From: Bacilli bacterium
Lineage (GTDB): Bacteria; Bacillota_I; Bacilli_A; RF39; UBA660
Assembly (NCBI GenBank): GCA_017484205.1
Contig: JAFUTO010000033.1
Coordinates: 1 to 64,000 of the forward strand
DNA length: 64,000 bases
Reading direction: 5' to 3'
Shown one piece after another: positions 51,473 through 60,424 of the stretch; position 1 is the stretch's first letter, and each line of letters opens with the position of its first letter. The position numbers and the translations under genes were made by a program. The notes below the pieces were generated by a model. That model did not search any database. It had not been told where the DNA came from and worked only from the letters and a program-made list of their open reading frames with translations.

Positions 51473-52849
51473 ATGTTTGAATATATTGATAGGCTTAAAA
51501 AAGATACAAATAACATAACTGATATAGTATATAGAAAAAAAAGAATTAGAAAAAAGGATATCTATATTATTTTTAATGAACCTTTAACAAGCGGTGATAG
51601 GATAAGTGACCATATCTTTGAAAGTTTATTTGAAATGAGAGTCATAAATACTAAAAAGGTATTAGAAAATATAGAAAATAATATATACAATTTTAAAGTT
51701 ACAACGACTAATGATTATGATGAAATGTGTTATTACTTACATAATGGATTTACTATAATTATTATAGAAAATGATCCCAATATTTTAGTTTTAGAAACTA
51801 AAAGTAATGATAAAAGAGCTATAGCGATACCTTCTTCAGAGAATACTTTGAGGGGATCAAAAGATGCCTTTATAGAAGATTATCAAACTAATATGGGATT
51901 AATTAAAAGAAGAATTAGAGATAATAATTTATGGGTTAAGGATGTTGTTGTAGGTAAATATTCAAAAACAAAAATAGGTATTTTATATTTACATGATAAA
52001 TGTGAAGGAGAATTAGTAGATAGAGTATATGAAAAACTGAAAGATGCGGATGTAGAAAGCATTTTAAATAGTGGTGCGGTTAAAAGTATATTAGGTGATA
52101 GTAATATAGAGCCTATGCCTACTATTATGTCCACAGAAAGACCAGATAGAGTTGCAAGAGCACTTATAAGAGGTAAAATATGTATTTTAGTAGATAATGA
52201 TCCTTATGTTTTAATCTTACCAGTTGCGTTAAATGATTTTTTTAAAACAACTGAAGATTATTTTGGTAAAAATATAAATACAACATTTACTAGAATAATT
52301 AGATTTTTAGCTTTTTATATAGCTTTATTTACTCCTGCTTTATACATTGCATTAATAACTTATAATCAAGAAATGTTACCAAATGAATTTTTAGTTAATT
52401 TTGCGATGCAAAGAAGCACTGTACCTTTCCCCGCCTTTTTTGAAGCGTTTATGATGATGATTGCATTTGAACTACTTCACGAAAGTGATTTAAGAACTTC
52501 AGGATTTGCAGGTAGTTCTTTATCTATTGTAGGCGCACTTATATTGGGTGATGCAGCTGTATCCGCAGGGCTTGTTTCCCCTATTATGATTATAGTAATT
52601 GCGTTAACCGCAATTGCATCTTTACCATTCAATGAATATGACTTAGTTAATGGTCTTAGATGGTATAGAATATTATTCATGATAGGATCTTCATCATTAG
52701 GAATTATAGGAATAGTACTCGCGTTTATTTTCTTTGTAATAAATATGGCATCTACATCTTCGTATGGAGAGCCATACTTAACACCACTTGTGCCAACTAA
52801 TTTTGAAAAACTAAAAGATAGTATTATAAGGATGAATCCAAAGAGGTGA
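51473..52849 (+). CDS. Spore germination protein, GerA family (A subunit)
   Basis: A 458-residue membrane protein of the GerA/GerKA/SpoVAF family. A cytoplasmic N-terminal part (about 1-240) has GSKDAFIEDYQTNMGLIKRRI and MSTERPDRVARALIRGKI, and five or so membrane segments follow (about 280-430), with FEAFMMMIAFELLHESDLR. GGTG supports the ATG at 51473. GerA-type receptors sit in the inner spore membrane and sense nutrients. It heads an operon gerA-gerC-gerB. Confidence 0.95.
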   Translation: MFEYIDRLKKDTNNITDIVYRKKRIRKKDIYIIFNEPLTSGDRISDHIFESLFEMRVINTKKVLENIENNIYNFKVTTTNDYDEMCYYLHNGFTIIIIENDPNILVLETKSNDKRAIAIPSSENTLRGSKDAFIEDYQTNMGLIKRRIRDNNLWVKDVVVGKYSKTKIGILYLHDKCEGELVDRVYEKLKDADVESILNSGAVKSILGDSNIEPMPTIMSTERPDRVARALIRGKICILVDNDPYVLILPVALNDFFKTTEDYFGKNINTTFTRIIRFLAFYIALFTPALYIALITYNQEMLPNEFLVNFAMQRSTVPFPAFFEAFMMMIAFELLHESDLRTSGFAGSSLSIVGALILGDAAVSAGLVSPIMIIVIALTAIASLPFNEYDLVNGLRWYRILFMIGSSSLGIIGIVLAFIFFVINMASTSSYGEPYLTPLVPTNFEKLKDSIIRMNPKR

Positions 52850-52852
52850 TTT

Positions 52853-53977
52853 ATGAAATATTTAAAACTATTAATAATTGTACCTATAATTTTTTTGATA
52901 ACGGGATGTTATAATTATAGAGAACTTAATGACCTAGGAATTACTACCGCGATCGGCATAAGCAAAGAAAATGATTTATATAAACTTTCTATAGAAGTTT
53001 TAAAAACTGAAGTTAATGGTGATAGTGACGCGGATATGCCAAAATTTATTGTTTTTGAATCTACTGGTAGAACCATTCAAGAGGCATTAAGAAATACTAT
53101 TTTAGAATCAACTAAAAGATTATATGTGGACCATTTAGCAATACTCATTATTGATGAAGATGTAGCTAAAGATGGAATAAGTGAAATAATGGATTTATTT
53201 TTTAGAGATCCTGAGTCTAGAAAACAATTTTATATTCTTATATCTAAAGTAGATGTTAATAAACTTTTGAATACAGAATCATTACTTGAAGAAGTAAATT
53301 CTAAAAGTATTTTTGAAAGATTAAAATCTAATGAAGATTATTTAAATAGTGTCGTATCCATAACATATTCTAAATTACTTAGTAAATATGTTAATCCATA
53401 TATTGAACTTTCCATACCAACTATTACATTAGAAGATGTTGAAGTTAAAAGAGAAAATTTACCATCTAAAAAGATAGTTCTTGAAGATATAGCTATATTT
53501 AAAGATGATAAACTTGTAGGGTATATTACAAAAGAAGATGCATTATATTTAAATTTTATTTTAAATAATGTTAAAGATACTATATTAACAGTAGAAGATA
53601 AAGATAGTTATAACTCAATCGAGGTAATTAAAAGTGATACCAAGATAGATGTCTCTAATAACAATATAAATATTAATATAAAATTATGTGGAAATATAGC
53701 TGAAGTTAATAGTGTTAATGATTTAACTAATCCTAATACAATTAATTATTTAGAAGATTTATTTGAACAAGATTTAAATAGTAAAATTAAAAATTCTATA
53801 GATAAAATAATTAAAGAATATGATAGTGATATATATGGCTTTAGAGATTTAATATATAAAAAAGATTATAAACATTTTAATGAGAACATAAAACTTAAAG
53901 ATTTAAATATAAAAATAGATACTCAAGTAGAGCTTAAGTATAAAGGAAATGGGGCTTATGAATTAGATGAAAGATAG
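52853..53977 (+). CDS. Spore germination lipoprotein, GerC family
   Basis: A 374-residue Ger(x)C lipoprotein. The signal peptide ends in a lipobox FLITGCYNYRELNDLG, followed by the family pattern TTAIGISKENDLYKLSIEV. The rest forms the three-domain outer part of the receptor. GAGGTG precedes the ATG, three bases after gerA. It should be lipidated and face the intermembrane side of the spore inner membrane. Confidence 0.94.
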   Translation: MKYLKLLIIVPIIFLITGCYNYRELNDLGITTAIGISKENDLYKLSIEVLKTEVNGDSDADMPKFIVFESTGRTIQEALRNTILESTKRLYVDHLAILIIDEDVAKDGISEIMDLFFRDPESRKQFYILISKVDVNKLLNTESLLEEVNSKSIFERLKSNEDYLNSVVSITYSKLLSKYVNPYIELSIPTITLEDVEVKRENLPSKKIVLEDIAIFKDDKLVGYITKEDALYLNFILNNVKDTILTVEDKDSYNSIEVIKSDTKIDVSNNNININIKLCGNIAEVNSVNDLTNPNTINYLEDLFEQDLNSKIKNSIDKIIKEYDSDIYGFRDLIYKKDYKHFNENIKLKDLNIKIDTQVELKYKGNGAYELDER

Positions 53978-55028
53978 AATAAATTTATTAGAATTTTGTA
54001 CTACTTTTTATATGGTAATCGCATCACCTTTTTTAGGAATCGGTTTATATAATCTTTTAAAAGTCGCGAATATAGATTCAACAATATCAATAATTATTGC
54101 CTACCTATTAAGTTTCATTATTCTTTTTTTATATATTAAAGTTAATAATTATAAAGAAGATATGAATCTCAAAGAAAAAATTGATAACTTATTTAGCAAA
54201 GGTATAGCTAAAATAATTGCAATAGTATTATCAATATGTATTTTTATTATGATGTCTACATTATCATATAATTTAAATAGTTTTGTTATATCTCAATTTT
54301 TATCAGAAACACCTATAATAATTATAGGAATCATTATAGGTATTTTAGTGATATATGTTAACAAAAAAGGAATTGAGACAATTATGAGAACAGCTAATCT
54401 TTTATTTTTTATTACATGTATCCTTATGCTTATTGGTATTTTTGGGGAGTACAATAAGGTAGAATATATAAATCTACATCCAATACTAATAGAAGGTATA
54501 TATAGACCTATTAAAGGAAGTTTATATATTATTTTAATTAATACTGTATACGCATTTTTATTACTTATAGTTCCTAAGAAAAATATAGTTAATAATAAGC
54601 ATATAAATTTAGGATTATTTATAACTATCACTTTTGTATTTATAATATTTATGATAGTAGTATGTTATACTATTGGTTCATTAGGTATTGATTTAGCTAC
54701 TCTATATCACTATCCGGCATATATAGTTATGAAAGAGATAAGTATTTTTGAATTCATTGATAAGATTGAAAATTTTGTTATTATATTATGGATATTTGAA
54801 ATATTTATAACATTGAGTTTAAGTACATATTTCATAAATAAAATGACAAATATAGAACCATACATAATTGTAATTACAAGTCTTATTTTGTATATATCAT
54901 TTTTTAAAAATAGTACCTTTTTTAATTATTTTGCCAGTAAATATATACCCATATTAAGTATTATAGTAATTATAATTATGCTTGTAATATGTATTAAAAT
55001 TTTATATAAAGAAATAAAAAGAGTTTAA
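53967..55028 (+). CDS. Spore germination permease, GerB family
   Basis: A 353-residue protein with ten membrane segments, of the APC-like GerAB/YndE family. It binds the germinant in known systems. The start overlaps gerC by 11 bases. Hydrophobic segments are regularly spaced, with the FYMVIASPFLGIGLYNLLK region in the first. The three receptor subunits are complete, so the organism should be able to germinate, which implies spores. Confidence 0.92.
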   Translation: MKDRINLLEFCTTFYMVIASPFLGIGLYNLLKVANIDSTISIIIAYLLSFIILFLYIKVNNYKEDMNLKEKIDNLFSKGIAKIIAIVLSICIFIMMSTLSYNLNSFVISQFLSETPIIIIGIIIGILVIYVNKKGIETIMRTANLLFFITCILMLIGIFGEYNKVEYINLHPILIEGIYRPIKGSLYIILINTVYAFLLLIVPKKNIVNNKHINLGLFITITFVFIIFMIVVCYTIGSLGIDLATLYHYPAYIVMKEISIFEFIDKIENFVIILWIFEIFITLSLSTYFINKMTNIEPYIIVITSLILYISFFKNSTFFNYFASKYIPILSIIVIIIMLVICIKILYKEIKRV

Positions 55029-55041
55029 AACTCTTTTTATA
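55017..55041. terminator. Bidirectional terminator after the germination operon
   Basis: AAAAAGAGTTT and AAACTCTTTTT form an inverted repeat spanning the stop codons of both convergent genes. Confidence 0.75.
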
Positions 55042-55801
55042 GTACAAATTTATATACGATAAATATAACAACAGCAACAAATAGAAGTGATAATATAATT
55101 AAAAGTATTGTTGTCTTATTATTACTATCTTTTACTTCTTCTAAAGCATCATCGTCATTTTTTAAATCTTCAGGTTTAAATCCTAAACTTGAAGTAAAAA
55201 ATGAATTATCCATATCTTCTACTTCTGTAGCTTTTTTTGCGTCATCAAGAATTTGTTTAATACTTGGGCTGACAACTGTTTCTCCCGTAGCTCTCATATC
55301 ATCTAAAAGCCCATCACCATTTTCTGACTTAAGTAAATTTGTGTCATATATGGTGTTAATCAAGTCCTTAACATCCTCTTTATCCATTTCCGTTTTTTCT
55401 GCATACGTTTTTCTACTAACTAAATCTTTTAAGGTTAATACTTGTGTATCATCTAAGCTTCTTCGCCTTTCTTCAACAGGTTTATCTCCTCTAGCGGCAT
55501 CTATCATTTCTTTGATATCATGGCTACTAGGTTCAGCCTCATCATAGTATTTTACTTTTCTTGTAACTTCTACTTCTGGTTTAACTATGCGGTAATCTTT
55601 AACGTCGTTATATAATTCTCTTTTTTCTAGCATCGCCTTAACATCACTGATATCAATTTGTTTACCAACATTATAATCTAATCTTTCGATATTATCATAA
55701 TCTCTATTTTTATATACTTCATCATATAATTTTGAATTTTTAGAAGTACGTTTGAAATCTTCAGGATGCTTTTCATAATAGCGTTCCATTCTACTAGACA
55801 T
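55037..55801 (-). CDS. Hypothetical tail-anchored protein, 254 residues
   Basis: Not recognised. A highly charged, mostly helical cytoplasmic region of about 225 residues, with short repeated helices such as DISDVKAMLEKRE, DIKEMIDAARGD and DVKDLINTIYD, is followed by one C-terminal membrane segment (about 231-252) and no further residues. This is a tail-anchored layout. The repeated D-V/I-K-x-M/L-I/L pattern may be interaction motifs. It lies alone between the germination operon and ferredoxin gene; a role in sporulation or division is possible but unproven. Confidence 0.7.
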   Translation of the reverse strand: MSSRMERYYEKHPEDFKRTSKNSKLYDEVYKNRDYDNIERLDYNVGKQIDISDVKAMLEKRELYNDVKDYRIVKPEVEVTRKVKYYDEAEPSSHDIKEMIDAARGDKPVEERRRSLDDTQVLTLKDLVSRKTYAEKTEMDKEDVKDLINTIYDTNLLKSENGDGLLDDMRATGETVVSPSIKQILDDAKKATEVEDMDNSFFTSSLGFKPEDLKNDDDALEEVKDSNNKTTILLIILSLLFVAVVIFIVYKFVL

Positions 55802-55912
55802 ATTACCACCTTCTTAACCATCTAATATAATAATAACATAAATAATCAAATTTATAAACTATTTCCTTGATTTTTTTGTGTATTTTTCTTATAATGAAAT
55901 AGGAGGATGAAT

Positions 55913-56134
55913 ATGAAAAAAGTATTTGTAAGTGAAGCATGTATTGGTTGTGGTGCTTGTGTATCAATAGCAAATGAATTATTTGATTTTGATGAAACAG
56001 GTTATTCACGTCCTTTAAAAGAAGTTATTGAAAGTAAAGAAGATATAGAAAAAGCAACAGACGCGGCAGAAGCTTGTCCTGTTAGTGCGATTGAAATTGA
56101 AGACGCAAATGAAAGTGAAGAAAAAGCAGCATAG
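55913..56134 (+). CDS. fer: Ferredoxin, single [4Fe-4S]
   Basis: A 73-residue electron carrier with CIGCGAC near the N-terminus and a fourth Cys in EACPVSAIEIED. The spacing fits one [4Fe-4S] cluster, as in the Bacillus-type ferredoxin. The C-terminal tail is acidic. GGAGG supports the ATG at 55913 rather than an ATG six bases earlier. It is monocistronic with its own terminator. Confidence 0.93.
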   Translation: MKKVFVSEACIGCGACVSIANELFDFDETGYSRPLKEVIESKEDIEKATDAAEACPVSAIEIEDANESEEKAA

Positions 56135-56152
56135 CTGCTTTTATTATTTATT
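56119..56152. terminator. Bidirectional terminator between fer and rluB
   Basis: AAAAGCAGC and GCTGCTTTT around ATA form a perfect stem, followed by a T-rich tract on the plus strand. Confidence 0.78.
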
Positions 56153-56869
56153 TTTACTTTTACTAAGACCATATAACATTTTAACTTCATGTGTAGTTAA
56201 ATATCTATATTCACCTGATTTTAGTCCATCTAAAGTTAAGAAAGCAAAACTTTCTCTTTTTAATTTAAGAACACTATATCCTAAACTTTCAAACATCTTT
56301 TTAACTTGGTGATTTCTTCCTTCGTGAATTATTAATTTGATATAACTTATATTATTTTTTTTATCTACCTTTTCTACTTTTACCAAAGCTTTAGCGGTTT
56401 TCCTACCATCAACAATAACACCTTTACTTAACTTAGAAATATCATCTTTAGATAAAATACCTTCTATTTTAGCTACATATACTTTCTCGATATTATTTGA
56501 TGGATGTATAAGTAAGTTAGTAAGTTCGCCATCATTAGTAAGTAGTAATACCCCAGTAGTATCATAATCAAGTCTACCAACAGGATAGATTCTTTTATTT
56601 GTATTAATTAGATCTATTACTGTTTTTCTATCTTTTTCATCACTTGTTGTAGTGACTACTCCTCTTGGTTTATATAATAATATATATTCTTTTAATTCTT
56701 TATTTAAAATAGTTCCATTAACTTCAATAGTATCAGTATTATTTACTTGAACACCCATTTCAGTTACAACTTTACCATTTACTTTTACTCTACCATCTTT
56801 AATTAATTCTTCTGCTTTTCTTCTAGATGTATATCCAGATGAGGCAATTACTTTTTGAAGTCTTTCCAT
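56144..56869 (-). CDS. rluB: rRNA pseudouridine synthase, RsuA/RluB family
   Basis: A 241-residue enzyme with an N-terminal S4 domain (MERLQKVIASSGYTSRRKAE, about 1-60) and the catalytic pseudouridine synthase domain with YPVGRLDYDTTGVLLLTNDG carrying the catalytic Asp. HEGRNHQVKKMFESLGY and LKRESFAFL complete it. It modifies a uridine in 23S (RluB) or 16S (RsuA) rRNA. In Bacillus rluB also lies beside dacB-spmA-spmB, which supports RluB. GAGGTG precedes the ATG. Confidence 0.93.
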   Translation of the reverse strand: MERLQKVIASSGYTSRRKAEELIKDGRVKVNGKVVTEMGVQVNNTDTIEVNGTILNKELKEYILLYKPRGVVTTTSDEKDRKTVIDLINTNKRIYPVGRLDYDTTGVLLLTNDGELTNLLIHPSNNIEKVYVAKIEGILSKDDISKLSKGVIVDGRKTAKALVKVEKVDKKNNISYIKLIIHEGRNHQVKKMFESLGYSVLKLKRESFAFLTLDGLKSGEYRYLTTHEVKMLYGLSKSKNK

Positions 56870-56900
56870 AAAATCACCTCTTTAAGTATATATTAAAAGT

Positions 56901-57395
56901 TTAGAAAAAGCAATTATATAATAAAGTTACAACAATAAATGATATTATAAATGAAAATAGGTCAGCAAGTAGCCCATTAAATAAAGCATATCTTGTTTTT
57001 TTTATACCGACTGAGCCAAAATAAACTGTTAAAATATATATCGTTGTATCTGTAGAACCCATCATAGTTGATGCGAGTACCCCTGTAAAACTATCTGGAC
57101 CTACTATACTTAATATATTAGATAATAGTGCGAGAGATGAACTACCTGATATAGGTCTTAATAGCATGAGTGGTATTACTTCCATGGGTATTAAACTTAT
57201 TTTAACAAAATTGAATATATAATTTAATAAACCACTTCCTACTAAAATATTAATACTTAATATCATACCAAGTAAGGTTGGAAATAAATTTAATATTACA
57301 CCAAAGCTTTCTTTCGCGCCTTCTATAAAATCATCATATATATTATTACCTTTATATAACCCATATATTACTATAATTAGTACTAAGATCCACAT
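56901..57395 (-). CDS. spmB: Spore maturation protein SpmB
   Basis: A 164-residue membrane protein of the nucleoside-recognition (Gate) domain family. Segments GAKESFGVILNLFPTLLGM and RPISGSSSLALLSNI with STMMGSTDTTIYILTVYFG are characteristic. SpmA and SpmB act in the mother cell or spore membrane to help core dehydration. It overlaps spmA by 13 bases. AAGGAG precedes the ATG. Confidence 0.94.
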   Translation of the reverse strand: MWILVLIIVIYGLYKGNNIYDDFIEGAKESFGVILNLFPTLLGMILSINILVGSGLLNYIFNFVKISLIPMEVIPLMLLRPISGSSSLALLSNILSIVGPDSFTGVLASTMMGSTDTTIYILTVYFGSVGIKKTRYALFNGLLADLFSFIISFIVVTLLYNCFF

Positions 57396-57967
57396 CTATA
57401 TATTCTCCTTATTATCATATTTATTATTATGCCAATGGTTAAAGATATAAAAGATGATATGATACATATTGGGATAATGGCACTAGGGTTAGTACTATGA
57501 TATAACATACGATAAGATATAATAGTCGTTGGGATAATCGTAAATCCTGTAGTATTCAAAATTAGAAAAGTAATCATACTATCTGATGCTTCATCACTAT
57601 TAGATAGTTCTTTCATTGATTCCATAGCTTTTATACCCATAGGGGTAGCTGCGTTGCCAAGTCCAAACATATTCATAATCATGTTAGAAGATATATATTC
57701 TAATGACTTATGACCTTTAGGAATATCAGGAAACAAAAAAGATAATACAGGTCTTAATATATTGGATAGTTTTTCTAATAGCCCTGATTTATGTGCAATA
57801 TTCATGATACCTAACCATAAAGCCATAAGAGGAAATAATCCTTTTATTATGTCAAAGGTATCTGATGCACTTTTAAGTATTTCATTTGATATATTATAAC
57901 TAGTACCATTAAATATAGAGAATAATATACCTGCTATTATGAATATACCAAATATTAGATTAATCAT
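57383..57967 (-). CDS. spmA: Spore maturation protein SpmA
   Basis: A 194-residue membrane protein, the partner of SpmB. FPLMALWLGIMNIAHKSGL, MNMFGLGNAATPMGIKAME and FLILNTTGFTIIPTTIISYR match the family. It overlaps the end of dacB by 8 bases. With dacB and spmB it forms the classic sporulation operon of Bacillus and Clostridium, normally expressed in the mother cell. Confidence 0.95.
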   Translation of the reverse strand: MINLIFGIFIIAGILFSIFNGTSYNISNEILKSASDTFDIIKGLFPLMALWLGIMNIAHKSGLLEKLSNILRPVLSFLFPDIPKGHKSLEYISSNMIMNMFGLGNAATPMGIKAMESMKELSNSDEASDSMITFLILNTTGFTIIPTTIISYRMLYHSTNPSAIIPICIISSFISLTIGIIINMIIRRIYRCGS

Positions 57968-59009
57968 GAAATAGTCCTTTTATTTTTTGCCAAAATGTTA
58001 CTTTTTTTGTTTCATCTACATACACATCAGTTTTATATAATTCTTTTTTATTTAAGTATACATATACTTCACCTATTTTGTTATTTGTATCCTTTACATC
58101 ATTTATGTCAAAGTCTACAACTATATTATCTTTTTCATATTCTCTTAAATCATATTTAAAATTATCTAAAATATAATATGAATTTTTATCTTTTAAATTG
58201 GCTATAGATATATCACCTTTTTTTAAGATGTCATAACCCTCATATTCATTAAATAATCTTTCATATAAATTCTTATGGTCGTTAAAATCATTTCCATCAT
58301 TTAAGGTAACTATAACAATATTCATATTATTATTAGAAGCAGTAGTAACAAGCGTTCTTTTAGCTATCTTAGTAAACCCTGTTTTACCACCTGTTGTATA
58401 TTTATAACTGAATAATAATTTATTCTTATTAGTCCAAGAATAATAATTCATATTAGTTTTTACTGTATGTTTTTTAGTACCAGTTATTGTTTTGTAGTCT
58501 TCATTTTTCATCGCATAACTAGTAAGTATTGCCATATCATATGTAGAAGATAGATTGCCACCTTTATCATCTAGACCATTTGGATTATTAAATGTACTAT
58601 CATTCATCCCTAATTCTTTTGCTTTATCATTCATCATAGCAACAAAATTATCTACTGTACCACCCACATACTTAGCTATACTAAAAGCTGCATCATTTCC
58701 ACTTCTAAGCATTAATCCATATACTAAATCTCTTAAAGTCATCTCTTCGCCTATTCTAATATATATACCTGACCCATATGCTTTATTTATTTCATCACCT
58801 ATTATAACTGTATTATCTAATTTACCAGATTCACATGCTAGTATCGCGGTCATTATTTTTGATATAGAGGCGACTGATCTTGTTTCATGAATATTATCTC
58901 CATATAGAATTTGTTTAGTATCCATATCATATCCTATCATACTTGATGCATATATGTTAGTTGGTATAAATAATACTAATATTAATAGTATAAATATTAT
59001 CTTCTTCAT
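57960..59009 (-). CDS. dacB: D-alanyl-D-alanine carboxypeptidase, spore type
   Basis: A 349-residue secreted low-molecular-weight PBP with a signal peptide (1-21). The active-site motifs are SISKIMT (SxxK), MLRSGNDAA (SxN) and TTGGKTGFT (KTG). A C-terminal beta-rich domain (about 255-330) and an amphipathic end (WQKIKGLFHD) that can bind the membrane follow. It trims pentapeptides. Position before spmA-spmB indicates the DacB role in making cortex peptidoglycan of proper cross-linking. Confidence 0.94.
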   Translation of the reverse strand: MKKIIFILLILVLFIPTNIYASSMIGYDMDTKQILYGDNIHETRSVASISKIMTAILACESGKLDNTVIIGDEINKAYGSGIYIRIGEEMTLRDLVYGLMLRSGNDAAFSIAKYVGGTVDNFVAMMNDKAKELGMNDSTFNNPNGLDDKGGNLSSTYDMAILTSYAMKNEDYKTITGTKKHTVKTNMNYYSWTNKNKLLFSYKYTTGGKTGFTKIAKRTLVTTASNNNMNIVIVTLNDGNDFNDHKNLYERLFNEYEGYDILKKGDISIANLKDKNSYYILDNFKYDLREYEKDNIVVDFDINDVKDTNNKIGEVYVYLNKKELYKTDVYVDETKKVTFWQKIKGLFHD

Positions 59010-59036
59010 ATTATCACCTATAAAAATATATGAAAT

Positions 59037-59067
59037 AAAAAAACTATTAGTCCAAATAATAGTCTTT
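59037..59067 (-). terminator. Terminator
   Basis: Minus-strand GACTATTA and TAATAGTTTT pair around a short TTTGGAC loop and run into a T tract; it ends the small gene at 59047. Confidence 0.65.
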
Positions 59068-59253
59068 CATAATCTTATCATAATCATTTAATTTTTCTAA
59101 ATATACTTTTTCATATTTATCAATAAGTTCTTTATATCCATCTCTATTTAATCTATCTATTAGTTTATTACTATAATAGTGTTTATATAATTCTTTTAAA
59201 TTATTCTCTATAGGTCTCAAAATAAAATACATGTATGATTCTAGTAAATTCAT
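59047..59253 (-). CDS. Small hypothetical protein, 68 residues
   Basis: Not recognised. A charged, Tyr- and Lys-rich helical protein (ELYKHYYSNKLIDRLNRDGY). AGGAAGTG supports the ATG at 59253; an in-frame start 51 bases upstream has no site. It is divergent from the tandem-HTH regulator at 59356, with which it shares a 100-base control region. Confidence 0.55.
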   Translation of the reverse strand: MNLLESYMYFILRPIENNLKELYKHYYSNKLIDRLNRDGYKELIDKYEKVYLEKLNDYDKIMKDYYLD

Positions 59254-59355
59254 ATAGTTCACTTCCTGTATACTATTATACCACTTTTGTTCGCATATTT
59301 GCACATATTTAACTTATTTAAATAAAATAATGGGAAAATATTGATAGGTGGTAGT

Positions 59356-59805
59356 ATGTTTGATGGATTAGCAAAAATAAGAGAAGAAGCTGAATTAAGC
59401 CAGGAAGATTTGGCAAAAATAATAGGCGTTGATAGGTCAAACATTTCAAAATGGGAAAGGGGAAAAGAAATTATACCTTTGAAGCATCTAAATACTTATG
59501 CAAATTATTTTGATGTCAGTATGGATTATCTATTAAATCTATCAAAAATAAGAAACTATAATCGTGTAAATCATAATCTTGATAGAAAGATTGTTGGTAT
59601 GCGTATAAGAAAAGTTAGAAATAAATATAATTTAACTTTAAGAGAATTAGCTAAAGTCCTAAATACAAGTTCATCAACTATATATGCATATGAAATAGGT
59701 AAAACATTAATATTAACTAGTTTTGCATATCAAATATGTTTGAAATATAATCTTTCATTAGACTATTTATGTGGAAGAATTGATGCGGTTCTTATAAATG
59801 TTTAA
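59356..59805 (+). CDS. Tandem-HTH (XRE family) transcriptional regulator
   Basis: A 149-residue protein with two XRE domains: LSQEDLAKIIGVDRSNISKW (about 14-33) and LTLRELAKVLNTSSSTIYAY (about 94-113). Each is followed by a YFDVSMDYLLN- or KYNLSLDYLCG-type tail. AGGTGG supports the ATG at 59356. It has the same plan as the regulator at 4543-4989, but the sequences differ, so they are paralogous types rather than copies. Targets are unknown; the divergent small gene at 59047 is the nearest candidate. Confidence 0.88.
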   Translation: MFDGLAKIREEAELSQEDLAKIIGVDRSNISKWERGKEIIPLKHLNTYANYFDVSMDYLLNLSKIRNYNRVNHNLDRKIVGMRIRKVRNKYNLTLRELAKVLNTSSSTIYAYEIGKTLILTSFAYQICLKYNLSLDYLCGRIDAVLINV

Positions 59806-59828
59806 AGCCAATATTATTGGCTTTTTAA
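59804..59828. terminator. Bidirectional terminator
   Basis: AAAGCCAATA and TATTGGCTTT pair perfectly and are followed by Ts; it serves the HTH gene and the convergent lipoprotein gene. Confidence 0.8.
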
Positions 59829-60358
59829 TATGCATAAATACCACTTATTTTATCCAAAGTCTCATCTGATAGTTCATCTATCATCCATTTATCATTAACC
59901 TTAGTTAGATGAAAATCAATAGTATATGTTACTTTATCTTTTGCGTCTTTTAACTTATCCAATTTATAATCATTAAATTTAATGGTATAACTACCATTCT
60001 CTAAAAATTCTTCCTTATGACTTTCAAAATATATATTTGCTTCTTTTAAGATTTTATAATAGTCTTTAACTGTTACTGCAACTGTAACAGTAGCTATATC
60101 ACCATTAATTTCATCATCCTTAATTTGATAAGTTAAACTTTTATATTGATTTTTCATTATATCTTTATATTTTTCTTTTTGAGATTCTGTATAAGTAGTA
60201 TTTTCTAAACTTTTATTCAAATCATTAATAATACTTTCATCTAATGTTTGATAGTTGTTAAATAAATCTTCTACTTTATTAATTGGAGTATTATTTAAAT
60301 TAGTACATCCTACTAAAAATAATGCGACAAATATAAAACTCCATATAAACTTTTTCAT
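59825..60358 (-). CDS. Putative lipoprotein with NTF2-like/DUF-type domain
   Basis: A 177-residue protein with a signal peptide ending in the lipobox FLVGCTNLN. The mature part (NKVEDLFNNYQTLDESIINDL, GDIATVTVAVTVKDYYKIL, YTIDFHLTKVNDKWMIDEL) reads like the small alpha+beta lipoproteins of Firmicutes that carry an NTF2-like fold. Function unknown. GGTGATATC supports the ATG at 60358. Confidence 0.78.
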   Translation of the reverse strand: MKKFIWSFIFVALFLVGCTNLNNTPINKVEDLFNNYQTLDESIINDLNKSLENTTYTESQKEKYKDIMKNQYKSLTYQIKDDEINGDIATVTVAVTVKDYYKILKEANIYFESHKEEFLENGSYTIKFNDYKLDKLKDAKDKVTYTIDFHLTKVNDKWMIDELSDETLDKISGIYAY

Positions 60359-60400
60359 GATATCACCATTTATAGTATAACCATTATATAAATATATATA

Positions 60401-60424
60401 CAAAAAAAGACCGAAGTCTTTTTA
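60401..60424 (-). terminator. Terminator of asnS
   Basis: AAAAAGAC and GTCTTTTT around a CGAA tetraloop, followed on the minus strand by TTTTTTTG. Confidence 0.82.
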
